The notes: generated by a model not told the origin, from the letters alone. Positions 1 to 10,988 are shown, counted from the stretch's first letter. The stretch is DNA of 37,727 nt from a virus (IMGVR_UViG_3300030104_001838:1-37727), one strand, 5' to 3'. A program made the numbers and translations.

Positions 1-99
1 CAGACAACTCGTTCTTAAACATAGCTGTTGACTTTTTATTTATAACAGCTTCACCACCTTCTAACTCTGTAACTTGACCACCTACAGCAAACTTAACCC
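1..99. repeat. Terminal overlap, left copy (circular closure)
   Basis: These 99 bases are identical to 37629-37727. They lie inside the tape-measure coding sequence, and joining the two copies restores one continuous frame. The simplest reading is an assembly overlap on a circular or circularly permuted genome of 37,628 bp. A real direct terminal repeat inside a structural gene would be unusual. Confidence 0.95.
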
Positions 100-3079
100 C
101 GCCTTGAGCGTGACTCGGGCCTTCAACAACCCCACCTTTAGCCATTGTTTGACTTGTTATTAACGCAAGGTTAGATGCGTATGCTACAGCAGCTATAGCC
201 GATAATGTTTGCGCTTGAGTTAAACCCCAAAGTCCACCTGTAGCTACGTTTTGAACATTTGGAGACATCGCGTTCAATCTAATAGCAGCTAATTCTCTAG
301 CGAATGATATTGTTAGTAAAGCTATATCTCTTTTCTTAGTCTTTTCAAAAGCTTCTTTTTCTAAAGCCTCTCTCTCTCTTTCATACCTAACTTCAGATAT
401 AACACCACTATCAAACTTTAATTGCAAAGCATCCATCTCTTCTTGATTTGACTTCATATAGTTTTCGTGTGCACGATTAACCCAAGAAGAAGACATTTGA
501 GCTAGGGTGTCAAACATTTTTTGATGTAGCTTTATTTTTTGTTTAACCTCATCCCTAGTACTGTCAATACTTAACTTACTTAACCTTAAGTTTAATGCAG
601 ATTGCTTCTCTTTAAGTTTGTTTATATTATCAATACCTAGTTCGTGTGTTGCTTCTACTGTTTCCATCTCAGCAAGCTCTGCATCAAATGCAGCTTGAGT
701 TATCTCACCCTTACCAAGTTTATCTAACAACTCTGAGAAAGCGTTTATATCTACAGGTATTTCAACTACGCCATCAAGCATCTTTTGTATCATATCAAGG
801 TCAGCTCCAATCATCTTGATTTCAATCTCAGTGATTACCTCTTGAGTTAAGTTTTTCTCTTCACCATCTATAGTGACCATAGCTTGGTCAGGTTTCTTAA
901 AAAAGTTAGTCCATATATTATCTTCGCTTGGAACTAACAGCTTACTTAAATCTGCTTTAGTTTCTGCAGCAGTAACCTTAGCCTCTTGAGCCATCTTTCT
1001 ATAAGCCATAGATGTAGCAGCAATTCTTTTTATTCTTTCTTCATCTCCCTCTGTTAATCTCTTTAATCTTTCTTCATCACTCTGAGCAAGCCTAATTAAG
1101 TTATCATCTAAGGTTTGAACATTTCTTATCATCGTCATTACGTGAGAGCTTTCTATTTTTGCTCTATCCTCTCCGTCAAAACCTAGACTAAGTTCTTCTT
1201 GCCAATGTTTATTATAATCATTTCTTATTTTGATTAGTTGGTCAAATAAATCTATTAACTCTTTAGCTCTTTTCTTTTGTTCTTTAGTTCCTTCTTTTGC
1301 CTCAAGTTGAAGTCTTCTGTATTCAGAAGCACCCCCATCTTCTTGCATAATCATACCTGAAACTTGACTAGCATCCTCGCTTCTTAATAATCTTTCAGCT
1401 TCTTTCTTTATTCTTTGGCCTTCTAATAAGCTTTTATTTTGTTCAACAATAGTCTCAGCAGCACTTGTCCCAATCGAATCAGTAAACAATGAAAGTGTAA
1501 CTATGTCGTTAAATATAGCAAGGAAAGCTTCCCAATTTGATAACACATCATCCTCTTGATTAAATAAGTTAAGCATTCTAGTAACGTTGCTTATAACATT
1601 TACAGCAGCATCACTATCACCTACGTTAACTTTGAAGTTAGTCCAAGCAGCGGTCATTTTATCTATAGCCATCTGACCTGAATCCATTTGCTCATTAAGT
1701 CCTTCTTGTAAAGATGATGCAGTGCCTGTGTCTGTATTATATACTTGTAACTGCTCATTATACATATCCATATTCTCCCCTGCGATAGCAAGTATAGATG
1801 TAAGACCACGAACATTACCAAACATTTGTTCTACGAATGCAGGGTTTTCTTTATAAGCTATATTCAACCTTCTCATTGTTTCAGTAAAACCTATAAGCTT
1901 CATCTCAGCAGCACCAACAGGTATACCAAACTTTGTAAACAAGTGCATTGATTCAGTAGCAGGTTTCTGCATTTGAGATATAGCAGCACGAAGAGCAGTT
2001 ACAGTCTTAGCAGCATCAAGACCTGTACGAGTAGTAACAGATATAGCAGCACCTAATTCTTCAAAAGATATTCCTGATGCAGCAGCGAAGGGTAATACAA
2101 CCCCTATAGATTTAGCTAACTCCTCTACTGTTGTTACACCAAACTTCTGAGTAGTAAATAATGTTTCAGCAATTCTTGTAGCTTCATCAGAAGACTTACC
2201 ATAAGCGTTCATTACAGAAACAATACCTGTAACAGCAGAGGTTAAATCAGTAACACCTGCGACAGCTAATGTAGACGCAGCATCTAAAAATTCAATAGCT
2301 TCACCACCCTTAACACCTGCAGATACAGTATTAAATAATGCTTTGTTTACATCACTAGCAGCAAGACCATACTTATTCATTATATCAAGTGATCCTCCCC
2401 ATAAGCTTTCCCTAAGTAAACCTTTATCTTCAGTAGATAATAATGTTAAAACATTCTTAATACCTTTTTCAAACTCAGCAAATTGTTGTACACTTTCAGA
2501 GGTGAATTGCGCTATTTGTCTTAAGGCTCTTGAAACAGCAACCATCTTTATTCCTTGAAGAGCTAACGCTGCTGCACTTTTGTTTGTAGCTTTAGCGTTC
2601 CTCTCTCTTAGCCTTGCTTCTTTCTTTAAAGCTTGGTGACGCATTCTAGCGTCTTTCTTTTCTTTTGCTTCCTTAGCTTTTCTTGCCTTCTCTCTTTTCT
2701 TTTCTAAGTCACTAAGTCTTTTCTTTTCTTTCTTCTCGTCAGCTAATTGTTTTTTCCTAGCAGCAGCAGCTTTCTTCTCCTCTTCTTTCTTTTTCCTAAT
2801 AGCCTCTTTAGCAGCAGTAACGCCTGTAGCCTCATCTCTTAAAGCTTTCTCATGCTTCTTAAGTTCATCATTTAGAATTTTGTAATCTTGTTTTCTTTTC
2901 TGAAGAGCATTTGTTTCAGCAATACTCATCTTCACATGCTCACCTGCTTCCTTTAGTTGCTCTTTTCTTGTTGCATTAAACTCGTCTAAGGATGCTTTAG
3001 CTTCATCTGTTTTCTTAGTAAGCTCGTGTAGTTCATTAAGACCTTTAATGTCTAGACTAAATATTATATCTTTTTGCAT
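1..3079 (-). CDS. Tail tape-measure protein (N-terminal part, continues at 37628)
   Basis: This protein sets tail length and occupies the tail tube lumen until DNA ejection. The visible part starts MQKDIIFSLDIKGLNE at 3079 and stays open to base 1. Across the circular junction it continues to a stop at 37330, for 1125 residues in total. Residues of about 60-150 form a Lys/Glu/Ala-rich coiled coil. Next comes a region resembling the PhageMin_Tail domain, with the pattern SAGVKGGEAIEFLDAAS followed by TSAVTGIVSVMNAYGKS. A hydrophobic Ala-rich stretch lies near the C terminus. Its upstream neighbour in the transcript is the tail-tip gene, 16 bases away. In most siphophages the tape measure precedes the tail-tip genes, so the order here is reversed. 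The identification is confident from length, domain and composition. Confidence 0.93.
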   Translation of the reverse strand, partial: MQKDIIFSLDIKGLNELHELTKKTDEAKASLDEFNATRKEQLKEAGEHVKMSIAETNALQKRKQDYKILNDELKKHEKALRDEATGVTAAKEAIRKKKEEEKKAAAARKKQLADEKKEKKRLSDLEKKREKARKAKEAKEKKDARMRHQALKKEARLRERNAKATNKSAAALALQGIKMVAVSRALRQIAQFTSESVQQFAEFEKGIKNVLTLLSTEDKGLLRESLWGGSLDIMNKYGLAASDVNKALFNTVSAGVKGGEAIEFLDAASTLAVAGVTDLTSAVTGIVSVMNAYGKSSDEATRIAETLFTTQKFGVTTVEELAKSIGVVLPFAAASGISFEELGAAISVTTRTGLDAAKTVTALRAAISQMQKPATESMHLFTKFGIPVGAAEMKLIGFTETMRRLNIAYKENPAFVEQMFGNVRGLTSILAIAGENMDMYNEQLQVYNTDTGTASSLQEGLNEQMDSGQMAIDKMTAAWTNFKVNVGDSDAAVNVISNVTRMLNLFNQEDDVLSNWEAFLAIFNDIVTLSLFTDSIGTSAAETIVEQNKSLLEGQRIKKEAERLLRSEDASQVSGMIMQEDGGASEYRRLQLEAKEGTKEQKKRAKELIDLFDQLIKIRNDYNKHWQEELSLGFDGEDRAKIESSHVMTMIRNVQTLDDNLIRLAQSDEERLKRLTEGDEERIKRIAATSMAYRKMAQEAKVTAAETKADLSKLLVPSEDNIWTNFFKKPDQAMVTIDGEEKNLTQEVITEIEIKMIGADLDMIQKMLDGVVEIPVDINAFSELLDKLGKGEITQAAFDAELAEMETVEATHELGIDNINKLKEKQSALNLRLSKLSIDSTRDEVKQKIKLHQKMFDTLAQMSSSWVNRAHENYMKSNQEEMDALQLKFDSGVISEVRYEREREALEKEAFEKTKKRDIALLTISFARELAAIRLNAMSPNVQNVATGGLWGLTQAQTLSAIAAVAYASNLALITSQTMAKGGVVEGPSHAQGGVKFAVGGQVTELEGGEAVINKKSTAMFKNELS

Positions 3080-3095
3080 TGTAATTGTTTTACTA

Positions 3096-6000
3096 CTAGT
3101 GAGTTAATCTTTCTTTATCTCCTCTACTGCTAACCAATACTAATTCTACTTCAGTAGGTTCTGCGTTAGCAGGATTATAATCTTTTATTCTACTTATAAT
3201 ATATCTTTCGTTTCCTATAACAACAAGCCTTCTGTAGTTAATCTGAGCTACATCACTAGGTGATAGATGAACTAAAGCAGTAACTAATTCATCTCTATCT
3301 TTAAACATCTCGATTTGTGATTGATGAAATCTGTTAAAGAATCCACCTTTAGCGTGAGAGTTTTGAGAATTAGCTTTACTAAATGTTGCAGGGAAAACAT
3401 CTTCACCTGGCATATATGAAACTGCGTGACCATGCCAAATTGATGGTTGGCTTATATAATATTCATTACTATCGTCGCCTTCGGTTAAACTTTTTTCTAA
3501 GTTGTATGTTATTCTGAAGTCATCGTGATGTCTACAACCTAAGTAAATCAATAACTTATGTTCATGACTCCCGTTAACATCAGGCTTTCTATGGTTTCTC
3601 ATAAACCCATAAGTATCTTCACTGTACACTTGAGGAATCCATAAAGCTAACCTAGATATTTCTCCACCAACAGATTTAACTGCTAAGTTCGATTCCCAAT
3701 TCATTTTACAGGTAGCTAAAAACTTTAAAGAAACATCTTTAACTTCTTTATCTTTATTTCTATTTGTTTCAAAAAGCACGTCGCCAAACAGAACAGAGTT
3801 CTCAGTCATACCTTTCTGAAGAGTTCTATCAGAGCCGTCGTTAACAAAATTGTAAGAAACATTAGTAGAAAGCAAAGAGTCTTTCTTTGTATTTATTATT
3901 ACAGCCTTATCATCCCAAAGATAGTAATCATATATCTTAGCATCCCAATCATAAAAGTAACGGAATGGCTCGCACTCAGCAACTTTAGTGTGAGGGTTTG
4001 ATTGCCAAACTAAATTATACAGCTTACTTATTTCAGAAACAAATTCAATAGGTGTAACATTAGGGAGTATGTGTTCCATCTTAACTTTAGGTATCGCTTC
4101 AAAAGTACTTCCGTTACCTGGATATATTAATGCCCAATTAAACAAAGGCGCTACCTGATGAGATAATTTTATTTCAAGCTCACACCCAACTACTTCTGAA
4201 AAACCTCTACTATAAACACCTTGCATAAAATCAATTGCTATAACGCCATCAAAGTACATTATACAATATTGATGACCTGCCCTTAAAAAACAATCGTAAC
4301 CTAAGTTAACATTTCTATTCATAGCGACTTGAAGGTTACCACCTAGCTCTTGGTTATATATGGTGTCATCAGGTTGTATCTCTTGTTTGTTGTTTTGATT
4401 TTCATCACTTAGAGTTTGCATATTAGAACCAAACAATAGACCCATTCCCCTCTCGGTAAACGTAGAGTCAATGTTACCCCAAACAGGACATAATCCTAAT
4501 GACACAAATCTTGTAGGCTGCCAAGTATAATCATAATTAAAACCTCCACCACCAGGCGCTACAGGCATGTACATATTAACAACCATGTTTGCAGTTATCC
4601 TATAGTAACCACTTGTGTTTACTGTGATAAAAGATTTCTGACCAATGCTACCAGCACCTTGAGTAATATCATTAAAGAAGTTAACCTCGTAACCTGCAGA
4701 GTATCCAGATAAAGCACCACTACCAAATGTCCCACCATTTGAACCCCAATTTTGAACTTCACTAGGAGCAACGTCCCTAACGACATGTTGAGTGTTGCTA
4801 TCTTGGTGCTCTGTTTCAAAACGTAAAGCTCTTTGAGTAACCCAAACAGCATTCGTTGGGCTAGAAGGAAACTTCATCATCCTCATGTGCGCATTATTCC
4901 CATACATAGGATTAGACCTAGTCTTCTGAATATTAGATGTTTCTAATAATATTATACTATTATTTATAGCGTCTTGGTGAACCCTAGCTTCAGCAGGAGT
5001 ACCTATAAGTTGGTTATAATGATTTTCAAAATCACTACCAAAAGAAGCAAACTCATTATTTTGTTTTAGCACTTCAGATTTAAAAGACCAACCTATACTA
5101 TCAAAAATCTTATCCATTACCCTTGCAATTCTATAGCTAGGTCTTAAGTGGTCTACTGTTATAGCTAATATTTCTTCGTTATCATCCCACTCACCTTGAT
5201 TAGTGTCACGCCACTTACCAACATCCAATAACGGGAATCTCATGTTACTAGCCGTAAAAAGATTAGCCGTTAATATGTTGTTTGCTGTCAATCTCCAAGA
5301 AGACATTGTTGAGTCGGAAACAAAAAGATTTCTTAAATGAGAGGTGGTTGTGTCTAAAAGTTGTGCCCAACTATTGTTACCACCTTTAAATAATAAATCT
5401 AAAGACTCTTCTCCGTACTCATTATATTGAACGCTATCTAAAAACACGCTCCCTTTAAATACTTGAGTACCATCTACGTAAGCCTCAGCTCCAATACCTT
5501 GAAAGAATTGCTCACTATATACTGCAGTTATTTCATCTTGACTATCAAAAGCTTTTAAGTTATTTTTAGTAGCAGGAACTTTAACAGTCTTAGTGTAGTC
5601 CCCGTTAAGGGAATCTAACACTTCGTAATTCTTTGAGTTTAAGTTTAAAGCAAAAGGCTCTGTGTCTTTAAATAAATCTATATCATGTTGAACAGATTCG
5701 TAACCAAAATAAGTAGTTGGATTTTTTGCTTCCAACCAAACCTTTCTTACTTGGCACTCAAGTGTTGTGTTAGCGTTGTCGTGAGAAAATTCCAAAATTA
5801 TACTACCTAATCCGTAAAGATTACTAGGTATAGTTCTATCTATTTCTATAATACCTTCTGATGTTATGTCGTGAGTTGACGCTACACCTGTAAGGTAATC
5901 AGTAACAGTTAGCGTTGTGTCTGCATGAATGTCTTGAACATCAACATAAATCGTAACAACTTGCGCAGCCATTATTATAGGAATCATGTTTGCAGCAGGG

Positions 6001-9000
6001 TCAGAATCGAATAGCAAAAGGTCTAAGTTTGCACTAATAGATGGTAAGCCTGCAGAAGAGGTTGTCCCATCGGCTGTTGTTACAGTCCAAGAGGAATCTA
6101 TTACTCCATCATTATTAGCGTAAACTAGGCAGTCATTATTAGAGCCTGTAGCCACTTGCATTACTTGTAAAATTGGCTCGTTTGTAGCAAAGCCACAAGT
6201 GTCAATTAAAGCGTCAAGACCATAACCTGTAGTGTCTGACGGAGTTATCTCTAATAGTTTAGTTTGACCTAAGTTAACGTATTCAGTGTATGTTTGACCT
6301 GTTGTGGTGTTAGCTGTTATATTCCAAATAATTTCTCCATTATCATCTAACCCACGTATTCTTAATGTATCTTTTTGCCCAGCTGATTGAGCTGCAGGAG
6401 AAGCATAAACTATTGATGAAATACTTATAGTAAAATTACACCAACCACTTTCACCCTCTTCTACTGCAGGAACTTTTCTTATTAAACGAGGCTTCGGAGT
6501 TTTAGTTCTTGTAGGATCGTAATACAGTCTAGCCTTATTAGTACCTAGAGGGTCTTTGGTTATATGTGAAAATTCATTAGTGTGAAATTTAATATAACCT
6601 AATTTAAAAAAACTCATGTTATCGAAACCAGTCTCCTCTATACACGCTGTTAATAAGTTACCAACTGCGTTACCTGCTTGGTCATAGCTATTCATTTCAT
6701 GAGCTCCAGACTGAGCGCAAGCAACATGCTTATACATTTTTGTAGACCAAGTATTAATTCCTGAGTTTTGCGCAAACATATTTAAGCTACGAGAACCTAC
6801 AGCTATAGTGAAATCAAAGTCCTTATGTTTATTTATATAAAACCCCTTATTATCTTTAGGTTGAAACTCAGCAGGATATAATGTTACTGTCCACGGATCA
6901 TTGTTAGAGCCTGACCCCCAATTATAAGTGTTATCATATCCGTTTGGGGTTATTAATTGAGCCCACTCACTACTCTCTGCATAGTAATAAGTGTTTGCTT
7001 GATAAAACGACATCCCATAACCTGCTGATTGACCAAAGTCATCGTGAGTACCCTCTAACACCAAACCACCAAAAAAAGAATTTGAATCAACCTCCCAATA
7101 GAAATCATTAATAGTATCTTTCCTTATTCTCCTAGTTGTTAATACTAGCGGATGTAAACCTAACCTACCTATTGTAGAGTCTACTGTTGTATGATGATTA
7201 AAAGCAGCGTTCCCTGCGCCGTCAGCTAATTGTTTATAGTGATAAGATTGAGTTCCCATTCTCCAACCTAAGCCTTGCTCTTGTATCTGCATCTCCCATA
7301 TCTGACTTAAAGTAGCCCCCTCGTCCCAAACAATTATAATATACCCATCATCATTAGTTACTAAGTGATTTTCAGCTATAAAATCAAACTGAACATGCTC
7401 GTCATTATATTGGTTTCCACCAAATTTCATCCACTGAGTACCTCTATCTGCTATTGCAACTTCCCAATCTTCACTTCTATTTTGTGTAAAGTAAATGTAA
7501 CCACCCTTATTAGCCATGTTCGTTTTAAACCTAATGTACATGTGATAATGAACTTGGAATAAAATATTAATCCTCATTCTAATAACCATTCTACTTGTTT
7601 GGGCTTGCACACCTGGACCTGGTTGAACTTGCATGTATTGAACTCCACCATCAGAAAAACTTGAATTCATATTTGCAAGAGTTTGAGTTACAGTAGCTTC
7701 ACCATTAAAATACGAGCGCTCTAAAGGTTCAAACTGTCCAAAAGCTCCTGTGTTAGAGGGGTGGCTTGGAGGATAGTTAGTGTGACCATTTTGCGTCCAA
7801 CCATTTAAAAGAGTGTAAGGAGATAAATCTACAGGAGTCCACTGCTCACCATCTTCTTGAACCTTGTAGAAATTTAAAGATAAAGTTACTGTAGCCATTT
7901 CACCAGCGTGACCTAATATAACATCATCCATTTCGTTACCATTATCAGGTTGTGTTATCTTATTAAACGCAGTGACTTGAGCTATAACAGGGTTGTATTT
8001 ATTTAATTTGGGAGTGTAGCCTTGCTCTATATAATTATACATACCTGCCGTAGACTCAGTAAATCTACCATTTTCATTTACAACATTCTCATAAAAATAA
8101 AAATTACTATCACTACCATTTTGTATATTATCTGTGTTAAGGAATAAGTCTAATACACTATCTACATTCAAGTAGTGCCAAGACTTACCTGTATTTGTAA
8201 CCCAACTATTACCTACGGAAGTAGATTCGTCAACCTTCATAAACCATTTTCTCTTGCACGCTGAATACCCTAGAGCCATTTGCTTGTTATAAAAATTAAA
8301 AGCTTTCCAAGAAGATATCATATGCCAATATGGGTGTATAGCAAACTTACCACCACCGGCAGAAACATTCCATACCTGAGTGATAAAGTTTGGGTAAGCA
8401 AGGTTGTTGTTGTTATATTGAGAGTATGTATTATTGGCGTTGTCTGTTGCTGAGAAGTTATCTTCATATCTCATAGAGAATACGGGCGTATCATAATTAG
8501 TCAGTGAAGAAGGTCTAGCATACAGTAATCCTTTAAAAGGATAATCATCTGTAGTCATACCAGTAAAGTTGTTCGATGTAACGAACGGATATGTTTCAGC
8601 ATCAGCCCAAACATTATCAATAATATCACCTAAGTTACTATTAATCCACGGATCATTCAAACTACCCGCCTCATGAATAAGCCCTGAATTGTCTACGCTA
8701 TACATTAATGGAATCCAATCTTCAGGCATTAAAAATAAACCCCAAGCATTTGAGCCATTTAAGTCTAACTGAGTTGAAGAAAGTATTGGACTAGGAGCAG
8801 GTGAGTCCATTAATCTTTTTTCCCAAGTAGAGAAATCACCATTTGAATTAGCTCCCGTAAAATTTTGAACAAATAAAGGAGAGAAGTTAGTGTTTTCCCA
8901 TCCGTAAGCACCGACTGCGTATTGATAATAATCATCGTATTGCCAATCTTTCCAAGAATTGTTTAACCAATTAATCTCTTGACTTTCGTAAGTAACAGTA

Positions 9001-9053
9001 ACATCAGTTACCTGAGCCCTATCTACTAGTATCTTAAATATATTAGCTTGCAT
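3096..9053 (-). CDS. Giant tail-tip / baseplate protein (1985 aa)
   Basis: This is the largest gene of the genome. It is rich in Asn, Ser, Thr, Tyr and Trp with little Lys-rich coil, as expected for a beta-structured extracellular virion protein. Around residues 1130-1180 it carries NYEVLDSLNGDYTKTVKVPA followed by KNNLKAF. This resembles a segment recurring in tail proteins of Bacteroidota phages, where a short 'G.Y.KT..+P.TK.N' motif opens a beta domain. The C terminus (NYRRLVVIGNERYIISRIKD) has a similar tail-protein flavour. It begins one base after the stop of the 461-residue tail gene and is followed by the tape measure, so it is in the tail block. A role in host recognition or as a central tail-tip hub is inferred from size and context. 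I see no obvious enzymatic domain. Confidence 0.8.
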   Translation of the reverse strand: MQANIFKILVDRAQVTDVTVTYESQEINWLNNSWKDWQYDDYYQYAVGAYGWENTNFSPLFVQNFTGANSNGDFSTWEKRLMDSPAPSPILSSTQLDLNGSNAWGLFLMPEDWIPLMYSVDNSGLIHEAGSLNDPWINSNLGDIIDNVWADAETYPFVTSNNFTGMTTDDYPFKGLLYARPSSLTNYDTPVFSMRYEDNFSATDNANNTYSQYNNNNLAYPNFITQVWNVSAGGGKFAIHPYWHMISSWKAFNFYNKQMALGYSACKRKWFMKVDESTSVGNSWVTNTGKSWHYLNVDSVLDLFLNTDNIQNGSDSNFYFYENVVNENGRFTESTAGMYNYIEQGYTPKLNKYNPVIAQVTAFNKITQPDNGNEMDDVILGHAGEMATVTLSLNFYKVQEDGEQWTPVDLSPYTLLNGWTQNGHTNYPPSHPSNTGAFGQFEPLERSYFNGEATVTQTLANMNSSFSDGGVQYMQVQPGPGVQAQTSRMVIRMRINILFQVHYHMYIRFKTNMANKGGYIYFTQNRSEDWEVAIADRGTQWMKFGGNQYNDEHVQFDFIAENHLVTNDDGYIIIVWDEGATLSQIWEMQIQEQGLGWRMGTQSYHYKQLADGAGNAAFNHHTTVDSTIGRLGLHPLVLTTRRIRKDTINDFYWEVDSNSFFGGLVLEGTHDDFGQSAGYGMSFYQANTYYYAESSEWAQLITPNGYDNTYNWGSGSNNDPWTVTLYPAEFQPKDNKGFYINKHKDFDFTIAVGSRSLNMFAQNSGINTWSTKMYKHVACAQSGAHEMNSYDQAGNAVGNLLTACIEETGFDNMSFFKLGYIKFHTNEFSHITKDPLGTNKARLYYDPTRTKTPKPRLIRKVPAVEEGESGWCNFTISISSIVYASPAAQSAGQKDTLRIRGLDDNGEIIWNITANTTTGQTYTEYVNLGQTKLLEITPSDTTGYGLDALIDTCGFATNEPILQVMQVATGSNNDCLVYANNDGVIDSSWTVTTADGTTSSAGLPSISANLDLLLFDSDPAANMIPIIMAAQVVTIYVDVQDIHADTTLTVTDYLTGVASTHDITSEGIIEIDRTIPSNLYGLGSIILEFSHDNANTTLECQVRKVWLEAKNPTTYFGYESVQHDIDLFKDTEPFALNLNSKNYEVLDSLNGDYTKTVKVPATKNNLKAFDSQDEITAVYSEQFFQGIGAEAYVDGTQVFKGSVFLDSVQYNEYGEESLDLLFKGGNNSWAQLLDTTTSHLRNLFVSDSTMSSWRLTANNILTANLFTASNMRFPLLDVGKWRDTNQGEWDDNEEILAITVDHLRPSYRIARVMDKIFDSIGWSFKSEVLKQNNEFASFGSDFENHYNQLIGTPAEARVHQDAINNSIILLETSNIQKTRSNPMYGNNAHMRMMKFPSSPTNAVWVTQRALRFETEHQDSNTQHVVRDVAPSEVQNWGSNGGTFGSGALSGYSAGYEVNFFNDITQGAGSIGQKSFITVNTSGYYRITANMVVNMYMPVAPGGGGFNYDYTWQPTRFVSLGLCPVWGNIDSTFTERGMGLLFGSNMQTLSDENQNNKQEIQPDDTIYNQELGGNLQVAMNRNVNLGYDCFLRAGHQYCIMYFDGVIAIDFMQGVYSRGFSEVVGCELEIKLSHQVAPLFNWALIYPGNGSTFEAIPKVKMEHILPNVTPIEFVSEISKLYNLVWQSNPHTKVAECEPFRYFYDWDAKIYDYYLWDDKAVIINTKKDSLLSTNVSYNFVNDGSDRTLQKGMTENSVLFGDVLFETNRNKDKEVKDVSLKFLATCKMNWESNLAVKSVGGEISRLALWIPQVYSEDTYGFMRNHRKPDVNGSHEHKLLIYLGCRHHDDFRITYNLEKSLTEGDDSNEYYISQPSIWHGHAVSYMPGEDVFPATFSKANSQNSHAKGGFFNRFHQSQIEMFKDRDELVTALVHLSPSDVAQINYRRLVVIGNERYIISRIKDYNPANAEPTEVELVLVSSRGDKERLTH

Positions 9054-9054
9054 A

Positions 9055-10440
9055 TTAATCTTTTTGTATCTCGATATTATCTATGTAGGTAACACTAAAT
9101 TGAGCTTGACCTTCGTGGCCTGTAAAACCATAAGGGTTCGCTAATCCATCAACAACTTGTACTGAGCGAAGCTTTCTATATGAAGAATCATAAACAAAAA
9201 CCTCAGTACTTCTAAGTATTTCTGATAACCACGTTATTACTTCACTGCTTATTGCTTCAGTATAACAAGTCTTTTTAGTTATTGTTTTACCTGAAGCTAC
9301 ACCAAATCTTTGTTTATCTAAGACTGAAAAGTCTTTGTTACCTCTAACGTAGTTAACTCTTTCTGACTCTATTTCTATTTCAAACCCACCATTAAAATAA
9401 TAAAAATCTAAAAACCCTAAATCATTTATCCAATAAATCATTTCCGTGTTTTGTTTTATAGGGGTTATATTTGAGTTACTAGCAGAGTATCCTATAAGTT
9501 CAAAGTCGTATTGTTGCGCCCTAGTACTAAAATTCTCAATTAAGTAAAGAGAGAACTCGCTTCTCATTTGAGCCCAAGTGTGTGTTACATTCTCAAATAA
9601 ACTAGTTCCACCAACTATAGCGTCTGCTTTAAAATTCCATATACGCGCATTAGCCGAGTTAGTAATTCCTTGAATAGGCCCAGTAGTAAACACTCCTGAT
9701 ACCCCACCCGAATGTTCATATTGAAGCATCCATTGTAAGTCAGCTGGTAAGTCAACTTCATTCCAAATTAAACCCATTATTAAAGGGTAACCTAAAGGAA
9801 TTTTTCTTCTTAAATTAACAGGGCAATTTGTCGCAGCAGTCTTATTATTTATTGATGGCGCTGTGTCGCTATTCCAAAGCCAACCACTTTTATTTTCTTC
9901 TGGTAAATTATATATAGGAAAGTTATAAGAAGGTATGTTATCTGAAATATTTATGTCTGCAGCGTATATATACTTTGGTGATGCAGGATATTCAACAGGT
10001 GTAGCATTCTCTGTCGAAGACTCTATCACTCCACTAACTTCGTAATAACATTTAGCTTTTACTCTACAGGCTATCATCCCTGAGTAGTTAGGATTACTGC
10101 CCTCGTTCTTCATACTGATAGGGCTTGCCATAGCTGCTTCTAAAATATCATGATGAAAATTTTTAGTAACGTTAGCTTTTAGTATTCCTGATATATCGAA
10201 AGTAAAGGTTGGTGCTGCTGGTGTTGAATCGTAATCTTTATTCTTATACAAAGAAGCTCCAAGAGGTAACCAATCACCATTAGAGTTACCCCATACAGTA
10301 ATTTCTACTGCTTTAGGAATTTCAGTTCCTGCTGTAGAGTAGTATTTATAAGAAACCCACACAGGTCTGTTTACTGTGTAAAGAATATTTGCTGTTATAG
10401 CGCCTGTGTTTGGGGTTATATTATTAGTATTGATTGCCAT
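9055..10440 (-). CDS. Tail protein, distal-tail/baseplate-like (461 aa)
   Basis: This is a 461-residue beta-rich protein between a small tail-completion-like gene and the giant tail-tip gene. Near residues 335-360 it has MIYWINDLGFLDFYYFNGG. An aromatic 'W.N.LG..D.F.F.G' pattern of this kind is frequent in tail proteins of Bacteroidota phages, although I cannot name the family with certainty. The N terminus MAINTNNITPNTGAI and the C terminus QFSVTYIDNIEIQKD look like interface strands. The start lies 8 bases from the upstream gene, and the next gene starts one base after the stop. A distal-tail or baseplate role comes mainly from position; a fibre or carbohydrate-binding role is also possible. 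Confidence 0.65.
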   Translation of the reverse strand: MAINTNNITPNTGAITANILYTVNRPVWVSYKYYSTAGTEIPKAVEITVWGNSNGDWLPLGASLYKNKDYDSTPAAPTFTFDISGILKANVTKNFHHDILEAAMASPISMKNEGSNPNYSGMIACRVKAKCYYEVSGVIESSTENATPVEYPASPKYIYAADINISDNIPSYNFPIYNLPEENKSGWLWNSDTAPSINNKTAATNCPVNLRRKIPLGYPLIMGLIWNEVDLPADLQWMLQYEHSGGVSGVFTTGPIQGITNSANARIWNFKADAIVGGTSLFENVTHTWAQMRSEFSLYLIENFSTRAQQYDFELIGYSASNSNITPIKQNTEMIYWINDLGFLDFYYFNGGFEIEIESERVNYVRGNKDFSVLDKQRFGVASGKTITKKTCYTEAISSEVITWLSEILRSTEVFVYDSSYRKLRSVQVVDGLANPYGFTGHEGQAQFSVTYIDNIEIQKD

Positions 10441-10448
10441 CTTTATTG

Positions 10449-10988
10449 TTATTTAAATTTATCAAAAGCTCTAAACTTCTTCTCAGCAAACGTTTCTATC
10501 TGAGAAGTAAAATCTATAGCAAACTCTTGTAAGAATTTTTTATTTTCTACTTGTAGTGTTTCGTTTAACCAACCCACTTTTCTTTTTTGTCTATCCTTAA
10601 ACATAAATCCTTCAGTCTTCATGTTTCTTACTATAGCACTAATCATTGACTCAAAGGGATTTTTTAATTTCTTTCCACTTTTATAGTGAGTCTTATTTGG
10701 CTTCAACCCTTTAGCTCTCGCCCATTCTCTAATCGCTTGTCTAGGAGGATGCCAGTTAGGTCTTAAATCGTTTCTAGCGTTTATGTAGTCACCATACCTA
10801 AGCATTGAAACTTGAAGCCTAAGCTTTCCGTCAGACGTAACTTTAGTTCTAGTTCTTATTGAGTCGTGAAGTTTTCCCGTAACAATATGGTCACGAGTCA
10901 CAAGCTTTCTTTTTAAAGCCTGTGTCATAAGCCTTGCTCGGTACATCATCTTACCTTTAAGGCGCTTCTTTAACTCATCAATAGTCAT
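10449..10988 (-). CDS. Tail-completion / HK97-gp10-like protein (179 aa)
   Basis: This is a strongly basic 179-residue protein. Its N-terminal half reads KRLKGKMMYRARLMTQALKR, then DHIVTGKLHDSIRTR. The 'tG.L..Si..+' pattern followed by a beta hairpin is typical of head-tail or tail-completion proteins of the HK97 gp10 type. The ATG overlaps the stop of the preceding gene in a TAATG junction at 10988, so translation is probably coupled. It sits between the tail-terminator-like/LamG fusion and the 461-residue tail protein, which fits a neck or tail-completion role. No enzymatic motif is visible. The family assignment rests on a short motif plus context. Confidence 0.55.
   Translation of the reverse strand: MTIDELKKRLKGKMMYRARLMTQALKRKLVTRDHIVTGKLHDSIRTRTKVTSDGKLRLQVSMLRYGDYINARNDLRPNWHPPRQAIREWARAKGLKPNKTHYKSGKKLKNPFESMISAIVRNMKTEGFMFKDRQKRKVGWLNETLQVENKKFLQEFAIDFTSQIETFAEKKFRAFDKFK

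Noticed and set aside
1-99. True direct terminal repeats of a linear genome
   Set aside because: The repeat lies inside the tape-measure coding region and joins in frame, which fits an assembly overlap on a circle much better.
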